A DNA stretch of 64,000 bases from Robertmurraya korlensis (GTDB lineage Bacteria > Bacillota > Bacilli > Bacillales > Cytobacillaceae), in contig NZ_JAMBNS010000014.1 in the NCBI RefSeq assembly GCF_023715225.1, forward strand, positions 46,250 to 110,249, read 5' to 3'. Under the pieces are notes generated by a model. It was not told the DNA's origin. It saw nothing but the letters and a program-made list of their open reading frames with translations, and did not search any database. Numbering within the stretch: the stretch's first letter is position 1; every line of letters starts with the position of its first letter. Positions 17,381 through 25,744 of the stretch are shown here, piece by piece. Position numbers and translations under genes: made by a program.

Positions 17381-17968
17381 TCAATAATCATTGCTTTTAA
17401 AATTCCAAGTGCAAAGGCTTGTAGTTATTCCACCAGATGAAATAGTTATAGCCGAAAGAAAGAAAGTTTCTGTTGAAACGAATAAACCCCCAAGACAAAT
17501 AACAAAAACATCCATAATGAGAATGATGATCCCAACATTAATTTTAATGAATTCAGAAAAGTACTGGGCTAATAAATCTGTTCCACCTGTGCTTGTCTCG
17601 AAGCGAAGCATAAGACCAATGCCAAAACCAATGAATACACCACCTGTAAATGAACTAAGAATTGGTGAAAATTTTATAGGAACTTGATTAACGTTATGAA
17701 AAAGGTCAATAAAAAATGATGATAAAAGCATACCGTGCAAACTATTAAAAAAATATGAACGATACTTAAACCAAGCTAGAGCAAAAATGGGGATGCTCAA
17801 TACCATTATCGTGAACCCGGCGTTTGTATTTAATAAATAACTAATAATTAAACCTAGGCCAATAATTCCGCCATCTAAAACTTTGTTTGGTATTAAAAAA
17901 GTATTTATTCCCAACGCTATTGACATGCTGCCTACAAGAATAGCAACTGCTTTCATAAAATATGGCAT
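17381..17968 (-). CDS. YitT family (DUF161) membrane protein, short form
   Basis: 195 residues with five to six hydrophobic helices. The opening IALGINTFLIPNKVLDGGIIGLGLIISYL is the signature of YitT/DUF161 proteins, and RFETSTGGTDLLAQ in the middle is also characteristic. The cytoplasmic DUF2179 domain of long YitT proteins (about 280 aa) is absent. The C-terminus (LCTWNFKSNDY) looks off-family, so a frameshift or truncation is possible. GGAGAG precedes the ATG. Function in spores is unknown. Confidence 0.8.
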   Translation of the reverse strand: MPYFMKAVAILVGSMSIALGINTFLIPNKVLDGGIIGLGLIISYLLNTNAGFTIMVLSIPIFALAWFKYRSYFFNSLHGMLLSSFFIDLFHNVNQVPIKFSPILSSFTGGVFIGFGIGLMLRFETSTGGTDLLAQYFSEFIKINVGIIILIMDVFVICLGGLFVSTETFFLSAITISSGGITTSLCTWNFKSNDY

Positions 17969-18582
17969 TTATTAAGAACTCTCCTGTCTAAATGGACGTG
18001 TTCTATGTATATGCCAAAAACGTTAGCATTATAGACAACTTTTACTTCACTGAATATAACTTCTGAAGTGCAAGTAGACGCAACATAAGCGCAAAAAAAC
18101 GATAACTAATAACCCTAGCCCTTGTAGGTCAAGTAACCCTGTTTAAAGGAAAATGTCTATTAATGATACAAAAAAACTACCCGAGGTGAGGCAGTTTTTG
18201 CAGATAGACATTAAATTTATTCAATTATAATATATGATATAGGTGCATTCCCAGTTTACTCCCTTTATTTTACACTAGGCGATAACATAAATACGATTTT
18301 GATACTTCTGCTCTTTCCCTACTAACGAATAGGTATCACGACTTCCTTCTAGAGTATTTACATCATTTGTAGCAGAATATTTAGTTGAAAAAATTTCCTA
18401 GCGTTTTTAAATTTAACGGCTGAAGAAAAACTTTCTATATATACATATACCCGAATCAATTTTAAAAAAATATTTTTCCAAAGATTTTATTTTCAAGATT
18501 CGACTTAATGATATTATATAAAAAAATGGTACTACTTTTTTGTTATGTGTCTTAAGATCATCCAAGATAGCGAAATAAACCA
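17969..18582. other. 614-bp intergenic region with nested hairpins
   Basis: No credible coding frame. It holds a nested hairpin at 18152-18212: outer arms AATGTCTAT (18152-18160) and ATAGACATT (18204-18212) enclose AAAAAACTACC and GGCAGTTTTTG. The inner hairpin could act as a terminator in either direction for the operon ending at 18583 or for the yitT-like gene. The remainder is AT-rich. Confidence 0.5.
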
Positions 18583-19446
18583 TTATCCATTTAAAATAGG
18601 CATCACTTTATCAATAGCTTCTTGTAGTTTTTCACTATTTTTACTATACATTTGCTTAGCTTCTTTTGATTCGGTTCCAAGAGCAAACAGCTCTAAGTCT
18701 GCTTGGCACTTTTTCATGGTCGAAAGAATTAAAGGTCTTTCTTGAGGAGATGCGACTTGTAATTGATCGTCAAACAGGTCAACTGTTAACTCTCCATAGG
18801 AATTAACTTGTCCAAGAAAAACATTTTCTACCGTTACACCAAGTTTTTCTAATTCAGTGTGTAACCAAGCACGGCTTCGTCCAATCGTCGCAAGTGGTTC
18901 ATCCATTATCACACCATCCATAATAACAGTCTGAGACTCTTTAATTGAAGCAACCGTCAAGTTTAGATCCTTTGCTGTTAATGGTTGGTTTTCTTTCTTT
19001 AACATGACGGATAAATCCCCTGTTGCCTCTAATACAGCGAATTCTACATCAGACACCTGATAAACATCCTTCTTACGAAGTAATTCTAATAATTCATCTG
19101 TCGTGTATCTTTCCTTTTTTAAATTATCTTCCATGATTTTCCCATCTTTTATAAAGACAGTTCCTGTTCCTCCTACAAAATCACGGAACTTTTTACTTTT
19201 TAAGGAAAGCAAACCAGATAAAAAGGGTATTGCTGCAAAAATGACAATTCCAATGATTCCATGAAAAATGTTCCGTTCCAGTCCCATAGCAACTTCAGCA
19301 CCTATACTTCCAATGGAAATACCAGTTACATATTCAAAGAAAGATAATTCAGAGATTTGCTTTTTCCCTAACCATTTTGTAATAAAAAATAAAACAACAA
19401 CAAAGAATATTGACCTTACGGCAATATCTAACCATTCAGGCACCAC
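18583..19446 (-). CDS. DUF421 (YetF-type) membrane protein, last gene of the spoVA2mob-type operon
   Basis: 287 residues from GTG 19446 (or the following GTG), with GGGGGTG upstream. Three N-terminal membrane helices with the family opening WLGKKQISELSFFEYVTGI are followed by two YetF-type soluble subdomains (GTVFIKDGKIME; LLRKKDVYQVSDVEFAVLEA). A C-terminal helical extension resembles the DUF1657 proteins of the same operon (KCQADLELFALGTESKEAKQMY), suggesting a DUF421-DUF1657 fusion. This protein closes the known seven-gene spoVA2mob order. Confidence 0.9.
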   Translation of the reverse strand: MVPEWLDIAVRSIFFVVVLFFITKWLGKKQISELSFFEYVTGISIGSIGAEVAMGLERNIFHGIIGIVIFAAIPFLSGLLSLKSKKFRDFVGGTGTVFIKDGKIMEDNLKKERYTTDELLELLRKKDVYQVSDVEFAVLEATGDLSVMLKKENQPLTAKDLNLTVASIKESQTVIMDGVIMDEPLATIGRSRAWLHTELEKLGVTVENVFLGQVNSYGELTVDLFDDQLQVASPQERPLILSTMKKCQADLELFALGTESKEAKQMYSKNSEKLQEAIDKVMPILNG

Positions 19447-19474
19447 TTAACACCCCCTATAAAAATTATATCTC

Positions 19475-19681
19475 TTAAAAACCTTTGTACTGAAATTCCT
19501 CTTGTTCTAATTCTCCAACTCGTTTTTTTAAATCCGTGACTACTTCATGTACAACCATCATGGTTTCATGTAATGAACATTTCGAATCATCATCTAGAGT
19601 CCGTAATGCTAAACTTGAAAGACTTGCTTCTACTCCTTTTAAACTGACAAAACATTGTTTGACATCTGATCCTACTGTCAT
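19475..19681 (-). CDS. DUF1657 protein, second copy in the operon
   Basis: 68 residues, helical: MTVGSDVKQCFVSLKGVEAS, then a conserved TLDDDSKCSLHETM stretch and the terminal ELEQEEFQYKGF. It ends in the same QEExQYK tail as the DUF1657 protein at 22112-22315. Its role is unknown; two DUF1657 genes are standard in spoVA2mob operons. It lies 28 bp from DUF421 and 12 bp from spoVAEb. Confidence 0.88.
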   Translation of the reverse strand: MTVGSDVKQCFVSLKGVEASLSSLALRTLDDDSKCSLHETMMVVHEVVTDLKKRVGELEQEEFQYKGF

Positions 19682-19693
19682 CCTAGATTCTCC

Positions 19694-20044
19694 TTATCCT
19701 TTTGGTTTAAAAATTAGAGCCCCTATCATGCCGAAAATAATGGCTGCAGAAATTCCTGAACTGGTCACTTCAAACATTCCTGTGAGCACACCAACTAACC
19801 CATGTTGTTCTGCCTCTTGCATGGCCCCATGTACAAGGGAATTCCCAAAGCTTGTAATAGGTACGGTAGCTCCTGCACCAGCAAAGTCAATCAAGGGTTC
19901 ATATAATCCAAACCCATCTAAAATGGCCCCCACTACTACAAGGGTACTTAACGTATGTCCCGGAGTTAGTTTAAACACATCAAACATAATTTGCCCAATG
20001 ACACAAATCAAACCACCTACGGTAAAAGCCCAAAAGTAGGTCAT
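19694..20044 (-). CDS. spoVAEb: SpoVAEb, DPA channel component
   Basis: 116 residues with three or four membrane helices. Family segments are [35 protein letters not shown] and [13 protein letters not shown]. It belongs to the SpoVAC/SpoVAE family and forms part of the inner-membrane channel that moves calcium-dipicolinate into spores. The start overlaps the spoVAD stop by 4 bp (ATGA), showing tight coupling. Confidence 0.94.
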   Translation of the reverse strand: MTYFWAFTVGGLICVIGQIMFDVFKLTPGHTLSTLVVVGAILDGFGLYEPLIDFAGAGATVPITSFGNSLVHGAMQEAEQHGLVGVLTGMFEVTSSGISAAIIFGMIGALIFKPKG

Positions 20045-21060
20045 AATGATTGTTCACCTCCGTATTCAATCGATACCGCATGAGCGATACAAGGAATCGT
20101 ATCATTTTGCTGGAAAGAAAGAGGTGATAATAAAGCACCAGTGGCCACTACTAACATTCTTTTAAATTCGCCTTTTTTCATGCGATTTAATAAATGACCA
20201 TAGACTACTGTTGCTGAACACCCCGCCCCACTTGCCCCTGCAAGGACTGGTTGTCCTTTCCGATAAATCATAAGTCCACAATCTTGGAATTGTCCTTCAC
20301 TAATGGAAGTTCCATGCTTTTTAAATAAATCAAGGGAAACTTCACGCCCTATCTTGCCAAGATCCCCAGTGACGATTAAATCATAATAAGAGGGATCAAT
20401 GTTTCTTTCCGTTAAATGCGCTTCAATCGTATCAACAGCAGCTGGTGCCATAGCCCCTCCCATATTAAATGGATCGGTCAGTCCCATATCAATCACACGG
20501 CCTATCGTAGCAGAAGTGACACTCGGTCCATCCCCAGAATCACTTAAAAGGGCCGCACCAGCACCAGTAACCGTCCATTGTGCAGTAGGTGGTTTTTGTC
20601 CTCCATATTCTGTCGGATAACGAAACTGTTTTTCAACAGCTGTGTTATGACTCGAAGCCCCTGTTAATATATATTTAGCCCCCTTTGTATTAATAATATA
20701 AGCACCTAGAGCCAATCCTTCCATAGAGGTAGAACAAGCACCAAATAAACCAAAATAAGGAGCTCCAATGGTTCGACTAGCGAAACTTGTGGGAGTAATC
20801 TGATTGATCAAGTCCCCTGCGAGAAGAAACTGAACCTGTTCCTTTTGTATTTCTCCTTTTTCCATTGCCTTTTGACAAGCTTCTTCAAAAAAAACTTTAT
20901 GTGCTTTTTCATAGGAATCCTGTCCGAGCCATAAATCGGCATGAAGAAGATCAAAATCTTCCGATATAGCTCCATCTGCTTCAAATGGTCCACCTACTGT
21001 TCCAGTGGAAATAATCACAGGCTTTTGTTCGAAAACCCATGTACGATGACCTGCAAGCAT
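20041..21060 (-). CDS. spoVAD: SpoVAD, dipicolinate-binding protein
   Basis: 339 residues from ATG 21060, whose A is also the last base of the spoVAC stop; an in-frame ATG at 21075 is possible but the protein from [12 protein letters not shown] aligns with known SpoVAD starts. It has a thiolase-like fold with [62 protein letters not shown] (given in part) and [15 protein letters not shown]. SpoVAD binds DPA on the forespore inner membrane. It is the most conserved and easily recognised gene of the operon. Confidence 0.95.
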   Translation of the reverse strand: MLAGHRTWVFEQKPVIISTGTVGGPFEADGAISEDFDLLHADLWLGQDSYEKAHKVFFEEACQKAMEKGEIQKEQVQFLLAGDLINQITPTSFASRTIGAPYFGLFGACSTSMEGLALGAYIINTKGAKYILTGASSHNTAVEKQFRYPTEYGGQKPPTAQWTVTGAGAALLSDSGDGPSVTSATIGRVIDMGLTDPFNMGGAMAPAAVDTIEAHLTERNIDPSYYDLIVTGDLGKIGREVSLDLFKKHGTSISEGQFQDCGLMIYRKGQPVLAGASGAGCSATVVYGHLLNRMKKGEFKRMLVVATGALLSPLSFQQNDTIPCIAHAVSIEYGGEQSL

Positions 21061-21539
21061 TATAACGCCCCCCATCTGATTAAAATTGTTTTAATTAAGG
21101 CGATGACAAAAGCAGAAAACACACCAAATAAAATGACAGAACCGGCTAGTTTAAACATATTGCCGCCTACGCCCAGTACAAGTCCTTCGGTTCGATGTTC
21201 AATGGCAGGTGATATGACCGCATTACCAAAACCAGTTACGGGTACAGCTGTCCCTGCTCCCCCAAATTGGGCCATTCGATCATATACTCCAAAACCGGTA
21301 AGAAGCATCGTAATAAAAATTAAAGTACCTACCGTCGGATTTCCGGCCGTTTGCTCTGTAAAATTAAAATAATAGATGTAAAAGTCTTGAATAAGCTGAC
21401 CAATAAGACAGATGAGACCACCTGTTAGAAAGGCTTTAATACAATTTGTTACAACCGGTCTTTTTATTTCACGTTGTTTTTGTAATTCCTGGTATTCCTG
21501 TTGGACAGGAGTTAATTGTTTCTTTTGATTATTTGACAT
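21060..21539 (-). CDS. spoVAC: SpoVAC, DPA channel protein
   Basis: 159 residues: a polar N-terminal arm of about 40 residues, then four membrane helices. Family segments are AFLTGGLICLIGQLIQDF, FGVYDRMAQFGGAGTAVPV and GFGNAVISPAIEHRTEGLVLG. SpoVAC acts as a mechanosensitive channel for DPA release in B. subtilis. It shares one base with spoVAD and follows the YhcN-type gene by 17 bp. Confidence 0.95.
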   Translation of the reverse strand: MSNNQKKQLTPVQQEYQELQKQREIKRPVVTNCIKAFLTGGLICLIGQLIQDFYIYYFNFTEQTAGNPTVGTLIFITMLLTGFGVYDRMAQFGGAGTAVPVTGFGNAVISPAIEHRTEGLVLGVGGNMFKLAGSVILFGVFSAFVIALIKTILIRWGAL

Positions 21540-21556
21540 AGCTCGATCCTTCCTCT

Positions 21557-22030
21557 TTACGTCTGTTCCTTTAGAATACTTTCAAGTTTTTGCAAATCTT
21601 TTTTTAAGCTTTTCTTATTCATATTGTTTTTTTGCAGTCTTTGTTCTATTTTTTCGAGTTCCCAGAACATTTTTTTATCCGTCGAAACGACGACTTTATG
21701 ATTCGGATACATTTTTTCTAAGTCAGACTTTACTGTCTTCTCGATACTTTTTAATCGAAAACGATTGAAATTTTCTACCTTTATCGCTACTAAAAGCTCC
21801 TTATCTGTATTCACAGCCCTTACATCTGTAATTTCATCCTTAGTAATCATCTTTTCTTTAGCTTGGTTGGCGACAGATTGATCGATTGGCTTGCTAGTAT
21901 GTACTTGTGAAATACTCAAATCTTTATTGTTATAACCCATTTGATTCTGATTTTCGTTACATCCTGAACCTAATCCAATGATGGTTAGTAATAAAATGAA
22001 AATTTTTAATTTAGTTATGTTGTCTTTCAT
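21557..22030 (-). CDS. YhcN/YlaJ-type sporulation lipoprotein
   Basis: 157 residues with a lipoprotein signal peptide (FILLLTIIGLGSGC, lipid Cys24). The rest has the YhcN/YlaJ pattern: KEKMITKDEITDVRAVNTDK and LLVAIKVENFNRFRLKSIEK, then a helical tail. It is the second gene of the spoVA2mob-type operon; the family localises to the inner spore membrane. A hairpin precedes it, so its level may be lower than that of the first gene. Confidence 0.88.
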   Translation of the reverse strand: MKDNITKLKIFILLLTIIGLGSGCNENQNQMGYNNKDLSISQVHTSKPIDQSVANQAKEKMITKDEITDVRAVNTDKELLVAIKVENFNRFRLKSIEKTVKSDLEKMYPNHKVVVSTDKKMFWELEKIEQRLQKNNMNKKSLKKDLQKLESILKEQT

Positions 22031-22065
22031 AAAATCACCTCATGTTTTATCTCTTCAAAATCGAG

Positions 22066-22097
22066 AAAAAGGTTGGTCAATATCGAACCAACCTTTT
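22066..22097 (-). terminator. intra-operon terminator or attenuator after the first DUF1657 gene
   Basis: AAAAGGTTGG and CCAACCTTTT form a 10-bp stem; on the minus strand it is followed by TTTTTCTC. It lies between DUF1657 (stop 22112) and the yhcN-type gene, so the first gene may be made in excess of the rest. Confidence 0.6.
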
Positions 22098-22111
22098 GTA
22101 TCGCATAAAGA

Positions 22112-22315
22112 TTATTGTTTGTATTGAGGTTCTTCTTGTTCAATTTGTTGAACTCGTGGTGAAATGCTATCAACTACAGATTGAGTTTGTTTAGCCGCAT
22201 CTTGATACAGTTGCTTTGCTTGTTCATTATCTGTACTAAGAGCAAATGTTTCAAAGCTAGCTTGAGCGCTTTTTAATCCGGCTAAAGCTGTTTTAACGTC
22301 ACTGATGACTGTCAT
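22112..22315 (-). CDS. DUF1657 protein, first gene of the spoVA2mob-type operon
   Basis: 67 residues, MTVISDVKTALAGLKSAQAS, helical throughout, ending QQIEQEEPQYKQ. AGGAGGCG precedes the ATG. It is the first gene behind the sigma-G promoter at 22351-22380. DUF1657 proteins are typical of mobile spoVA operons; their biochemical role is not known. Confidence 0.9.
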   Translation of the reverse strand: MTVISDVKTALAGLKSAQASFETFALSTDNEQAKQLYQDAAKQTQSVVDSISPRVQQIEQEEPQYKQ

Positions 22316-22350
22316 GAATAACGCCTCCTATATTTTATTTTGACCTTTAT

Positions 22351-22380
22351 TAGATTGCTGTATAAAAAGATTTTTATTCA
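22351..22380 (-). promoter_or_regulatory. sigma-G promoter of the spoVA2mob-type operon
   Basis: On the minus strand TGAATA (22380-22375) and CAATCTA (22357-22351) are 17 bp apart, matching TGHATA and CATnnTA with one mismatch. The start codon is about 36 bp downstream. Forespore-specific transcription is known for spoVA operons. Confidence 0.6.
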
Positions 22381-22665
22381 TTGAATTTTATCAGACTTTA
22401 AATATTTAAAAATTTAGATATGTAATTTTCCACTGCTTTTGGAAAAGATACACATGTAAGAAAAAGCGATGAGAGGAGGATAGTGAAAATGGACAATTAA
22501 GTTATTAATAAACGGATTAAAATACAGAAAATTTATTCGTAGTTACTAGGTGTCTTGGAAATTGTTACATTGCAGGGAATTCCTTTTCAAACACAGTGAA
22601 GGACTTGTCAATGGAGTATTTTACAATTTGTTTGTCTCATTAATATTTTTTCAATAAACAAGAAA

Positions 22666-22872
22666 ATGGTGAAAAAAGCGAGGTATACATTAGTAATGTA
22701 CAAGGACTATACTGAAAATATTTTAGGAACAAAACCACGAGCTAGACATAAGAAAATAATTGAAAATTATTTAGATAAAAGTTTTACCAATCCTATCATA
22801 CATAAGGAAATTCATGGTGATAAAGTCTATGTCCCCTTAGATTTAAACAGGGTCTGGAATAGGATAAATTAA
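22666..22872 (+). CDS. small uncharacterised basic protein
   Basis: 68 residues, basic N-terminus (MVKKARYTLVMYKDYTEN), ending LDLNRVWNRIN. There is no convincing ribosome site; an ATG at 22696 (MYKDYTENILGTKPRARHKK) is an alternative start. It is followed at 22890 by a strong hairpin, which supports a transcript. No family was recognised and it may not be a gene. Confidence 0.4.
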   Translation: MVKKARYTLVMYKDYTENILGTKPRARHKKIIENYLDKSFTNPIIHKEIHGDKVYVPLDLNRVWNRIN

Positions 22873-22889
22873 TATTTAGTTTAGCCACA

Positions 22890-22923
22890 AATACTCCCCA
22901 CCTGCGTATAGGTGGGGAGTATT
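22890..22923. terminator. strong hairpin
   Basis: A perfect 14-bp stem: AATACTCCCCACCT (22890-22903) and AGGTGGGGAGTATT (22910-22923), loop GCGTAT. The T-tract is short on either strand, so it is a terminator or an RNA-stabilising element. Confidence 0.6.
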
Positions 22924-23041
22924 TAATGCTATCTAGAGGTGGGGGAGTCTTTAAAACCAGTCTAAAATACCTGCATATTTTTGACCGCTGTGTGGCAATC
23001 TACCCAAGTGATTACAACATTGTTAACAAGGAGGAAACATC

Positions 23042-23323
23042 ATGCAACAAATGCAGACGGGTATGAATAATCAACAAGCACAAGCTTTAATGACACAACC
23101 GCCTGAAATAATGTCAACAAAGGATCATCTCTATGTAAACGATATGTTAAGCTGGAATTTACTTGCGATGAAGAAAATGCATTTTTTCGCTCAACAATGT
23201 CAAAATCCCGAAGTAAGAGCAGCACTTGAACAAGCTGGACAAATGCATGATCGACACTATCAACAGCTGCTTCAACAGATGCAACAGTATGTAACTCAAC
23301 CTTCACAAAATATGAATCAATAA
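23042..23323 (+). CDS. CotF-like spore coat protein
   Basis: 93 residues from ATG 23042 with AAGGAGG upstream. The core MSTKDHLYVNDMLSWNLLAM and the helical FFAQQCQNPEVRAALEQAG stretch match CotF-family coat proteins, flanked by Gln/Asn/Met-rich ends. Such proteins form four-helix ferritin-like units in the coat. It forms a pair with the next gene, 13 bp downstream. Confidence 0.85.
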   Translation: MQQMQTGMNNQQAQALMTQPPEIMSTKDHLYVNDMLSWNLLAMKKMHFFAQQCQNPEVRAALEQAGQMHDRHYQQLLQQMQQYVTQPSQNMNQ

Positions 23324-23336
23324 GGAGGAAACTATA

Positions 23337-23684
23337 GTGGAAAATAATACTCCAAACAGGATTAAAAATCCTGAAACACCAGTCCCTAAGACGCCGCAAA
23401 TGAACGATAGAGATTTTCTAAACGATGCCTTAACTACGGAAAAATATATATCTTCCTCATACTCGACTGCATTAAAAGAAGCTAGCCCTGAATCGTTGTA
23501 TCGTACAATAGCGTCTGTTTCCCAAGAAACAGAAGACTGTCACCGCAATCTATATAACTTAATGTTTAAAAACGGATGGTACGGTTTGGAAAAAGAAACT
23601 CCACAAACTATTCAACAATCGGTTCAGCAATTTTCTAACTACATGCAAAGTCAAGATCCATATAGAGGTAATGTAATACAATAA
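23337..23684 (+). CDS. CotF-like spore coat protein, second member
   Basis: 115 residues from GTG 23337 with AAGGAGG upstream. PQMNDRDFLNDALTTEKYIS and LYRTIASVSQETEDCHRNLY are CotF-type helices, followed by a KNGWYGLEKETPQ segment typical of the family's end. It is co-transcribed with the preceding gene and probably assembles in the coat with it. Confidence 0.85.
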   Translation: MENNTPNRIKNPETPVPKTPQMNDRDFLNDALTTEKYISSSYSTALKEASPESLYRTIASVSQETEDCHRNLYNLMFKNGWYGLEKETPQTIQQSVQQFSNYMQSQDPYRGNVIQ

Positions 23685-23745
23685 AAGAACACGTGTTCAA
23701 GAAGAATAAACTCAAGGTAAAACAACAATAGTTATGCGAGACAAA

Positions 23746-23770
23746 AGGTTGGTTAGTTGTTAACCAACCT
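23746..23770. terminator. hairpin after the coat genes
   Basis: AGGTTGGTTA (23746-23755) pairs with TAACCAACCT (23761-23770). The stem resembles the one at 22066-22097. The T-tract is poor, so termination is uncertain. Confidence 0.4.
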
Positions 23771-23815
23771 AGAAAATAATTTAGAATTTACAACAATCGA
23801 AAGGGCGGCGGTAAG

Positions 23816-24142
23816 ATGAATCTTAAGTGGATGAAACTTTTATCAACGGTTTTTCTTTCAATTTTCTTGTTATTAGGGTGTAATAATGGAGATGACGATA
23901 ATAATCCACCACCGGAGGATGTAACTCCAGGGACAGAGGAACCAATTGAAGATCCTATCGACGCAACAGATTCAGATACTATTGATCAACATAATGTCAC
24001 CCCTGATACAGAAGAACCAATTGAAGATCCGATCGACGCAACAGATCCAGATACTATTGATGAACATAATGTCACCCCTGATACAGAAGAATCAATTGAA
24101 GATCCTGAAGACGCAACAGATCCAGATACTATTGATGAATAA
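23816..24142 (+). CDS. acidic repeat lipoprotein
   Basis: 108 residues. The signal peptide ends LLLGC, giving lipid Cys23. The mature part consists of three 25-residue acidic repeats built on TPDTEEPIEDPIDATDPDTI, with no positive charges. A GGGCGG-type site precedes the ATG. Such a chain would be an extended anionic tether on the membrane surface. Cargo genes around it are spore-related, but no function can be assigned. Confidence 0.75.
   Translation: MNLKWMKLLSTVFLSIFLLLGCNNGDDDNNPPPEDVTPGTEEPIEDPIDATDSDTIDQHNVTPDTEEPIEDPIDATDPDTIDEHNVTPDTEESIEDPEDATDPDTIDE
23918..24139 (+). repeat. 75-bp tandem repeat, three units
   Basis: Units begin at 23918, 23993 and 24068. Units 2 and 3 are nearly identical; unit 1 is more diverged. 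They lie wholly inside the acidic lipoprotein gene and keep its frame, so unit number can vary without frameshift. Confidence 0.9.
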
Positions 24143-24149
24143 GTTTATA

Positions 24150-24177
24150 CACCGTTTGTTCTCAAACGGTGTTCTTT
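24150..24177 (+). terminator. terminator after the repeat lipoprotein
   Basis: CACCGTTTG (24150-24158) pairs with CAAACGGTG (24163-24171), followed by TTCTTT, just after the stop codon. Confidence 0.7.
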
Positions 24178-24261
24178 ATGTATCAAGATTCAAGGATGTT
24201 AATAAGAAATTTAATACTTATATTGCAGCATTTTCTAATAACAAATTTATAGAGGTGTCTC

Positions 24262-25647
24262 ATGACAAAATTACGAAAGTCCTTATTGGTTACTGTTTCC
24301 GTACTTATTCTTCTACCCATAGGGTTATTATTCATAGTACCAAATACAAGAAACAAAGAGAATCCCGAAAATAAAACAGTTGCTGTCAAAAACAAATTTA
24401 ATCCCCCTATAACCAATGTCCAAAATGTTGAAAACGAAAAAAATGTTCTTCAAATAAACAGCCTTTCCATGGGTCAAACCATCAAGAATCAATTAAAAAA
24501 TGATCCTTCCGTTTTTCTAATTAAACACAATGAAAAAACTGAGAGTCATTATATTAAGAAAGAAGTAAACGTTACATTCAAGACTCTTCCCTCAACAAAG
24601 GAAATAAAAAGGATAACACAGGAGATAAATGGCACTATCATTAAAAAGCTAAATTCTACGATTGTTTTTCGTTCTAATACGCTTTCGACCAAGGAACTTA
24701 TTGAATATTTTAACAGACAGGCTATGGTTGAATTTGCTGAACCCAATTATCTTTATCTGCAAAATCAAATTGGACTTCCTAATGATTTGCTATATAGAGA
24801 ACAATACCAATGGAACTTATCGGCAATTCAAGCAGAAGCAGGCTGGGATATCACCAAAGGGGATGAACATATCATTATTGCTGTTATAGACACTGGCGTT
24901 GATCTGGACCATCCTGATTTGAGAAGACGAATTACAAATGGTTATAATGTACTGTTGAATAATAATTTCCCTGATGATGACAACGGGCATGGCACCCATG
25001 TAGCAGGAATCATTGCATCGGAAACAAACAACCATGAAGGTGTTGCAGGCATCACTTGGTATAACAAAATAATGCCTATAAAAGCAATGGGTGCCGAAGG
25101 GCATGGGACGACCTTTGATATAGCAAAAGGGATTTTTTGGGCAGTGGATCATGGAGCCGATGTCATTAATATGAGTTTAGGCAATTATCAGCATTCTTCC
25201 CTTTTAAAAGGGGCAATCGATTATGCATACAGTAAAAATGTTGTCTTGATTGCTGCAGCAGGAAATGAAAATACTATGCAGCCGAGCTATCCAGCTGCTT
25301 TTTCTAAGGTTCTAAGTGTCGCCGCCGTAAGTTACACCGGACAACGTGCCCCTTTCTCAAATTATGGAGATTATATCGATGTTGCAGCTCCCGGAGTTCA
25401 AATTCCGAGCACCTATTTTAACCAGCAGTATGCTGCCCTTTCAGGTACTTCTATGGCTTCACCTCATGTAGCAGGACTAGCAGGTCTTTTGCTTTCAGTA
25501 AACCCTAATTTAACGAACCAAGAAGTAATAGACATTATTAAGAATTCTACTTATGATTTAGGAATCCCTGGAACTGATCACGAATTTGGTAGTGGCTTAA
25601 TTAATGTAAAGAATGGATTGGAAGATGCCCAAAGCAAAAGGCAATAA
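24262..25647 (+). CDS. subtilisin-like serine protease (S8 family)
   Basis: 461 residues from ATG 24262 with GAGGTG upstream. An N-terminal membrane segment (VTVSVLILLPIGLLFIV) is followed by a propeptide of about 150 residues and an S8 catalytic domain. The catalytic Asp is in VIDTGVDLDHPDL (about 210), His in DDDNGHGTHVAGI (about 245), Ser in LSGTSMASPHVAG (Ser397). All three are present, so it should be active. The domain resembles thermitase/Vpr-type proteases. It may be exported or anchored at the membrane; a role in spores or germination is inferred from the neighbours. Confidence 0.93.
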   Translation: MTKLRKSLLVTVSVLILLPIGLLFIVPNTRNKENPENKTVAVKNKFNPPITNVQNVENEKNVLQINSLSMGQTIKNQLKNDPSVFLIKHNEKTESHYIKKEVNVTFKTLPSTKEIKRITQEINGTIIKKLNSTIVFRSNTLSTKELIEYFNRQAMVEFAEPNYLYLQNQIGLPNDLLYREQYQWNLSAIQAEAGWDITKGDEHIIIAVIDTGVDLDHPDLRRRITNGYNVLLNNNFPDDDNGHGTHVAGIIASETNNHEGVAGITWYNKIMPIKAMGAEGHGTTFDIAKGIFWAVDHGADVINMSLGNYQHSSLLKGAIDYAYSKNVVLIAAAGNENTMQPSYPAAFSKVLSVAAVSYTGQRAPFSNYGDYIDVAAPGVQIPSTYFNQQYAALSGTSMASPHVAGLAGLLLSVNPNLTNQEVIDIIKNSTYDLGIPGTDHEFGSGLINVKNGLEDAQSKRQ

Positions 25648-25744
25648 TCCCTTTTTGAAACCGTTGCTTTTCGTTGTTATAAAACTTCTACATGGTGTAC
25701 ATTGTTTGTACATGATAATGGAAAAACTAAGGAGGGAATTTTAG

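Noticed and set aside
19536..20039. 167-codon open frame opposite spoVAEb/DUF1657
   Set aside because: Antisense shadow; the spoVA genes on the other strand have clear families, overlaps and ribosome sites.
23946..24374. 142-codon frame overlapping the repeat lipoprotein in another frame
   Set aside because: It arises only because the 75-bp repeat keeps all frames open; the lipoprotein frame has the signal peptide and ribosome site.
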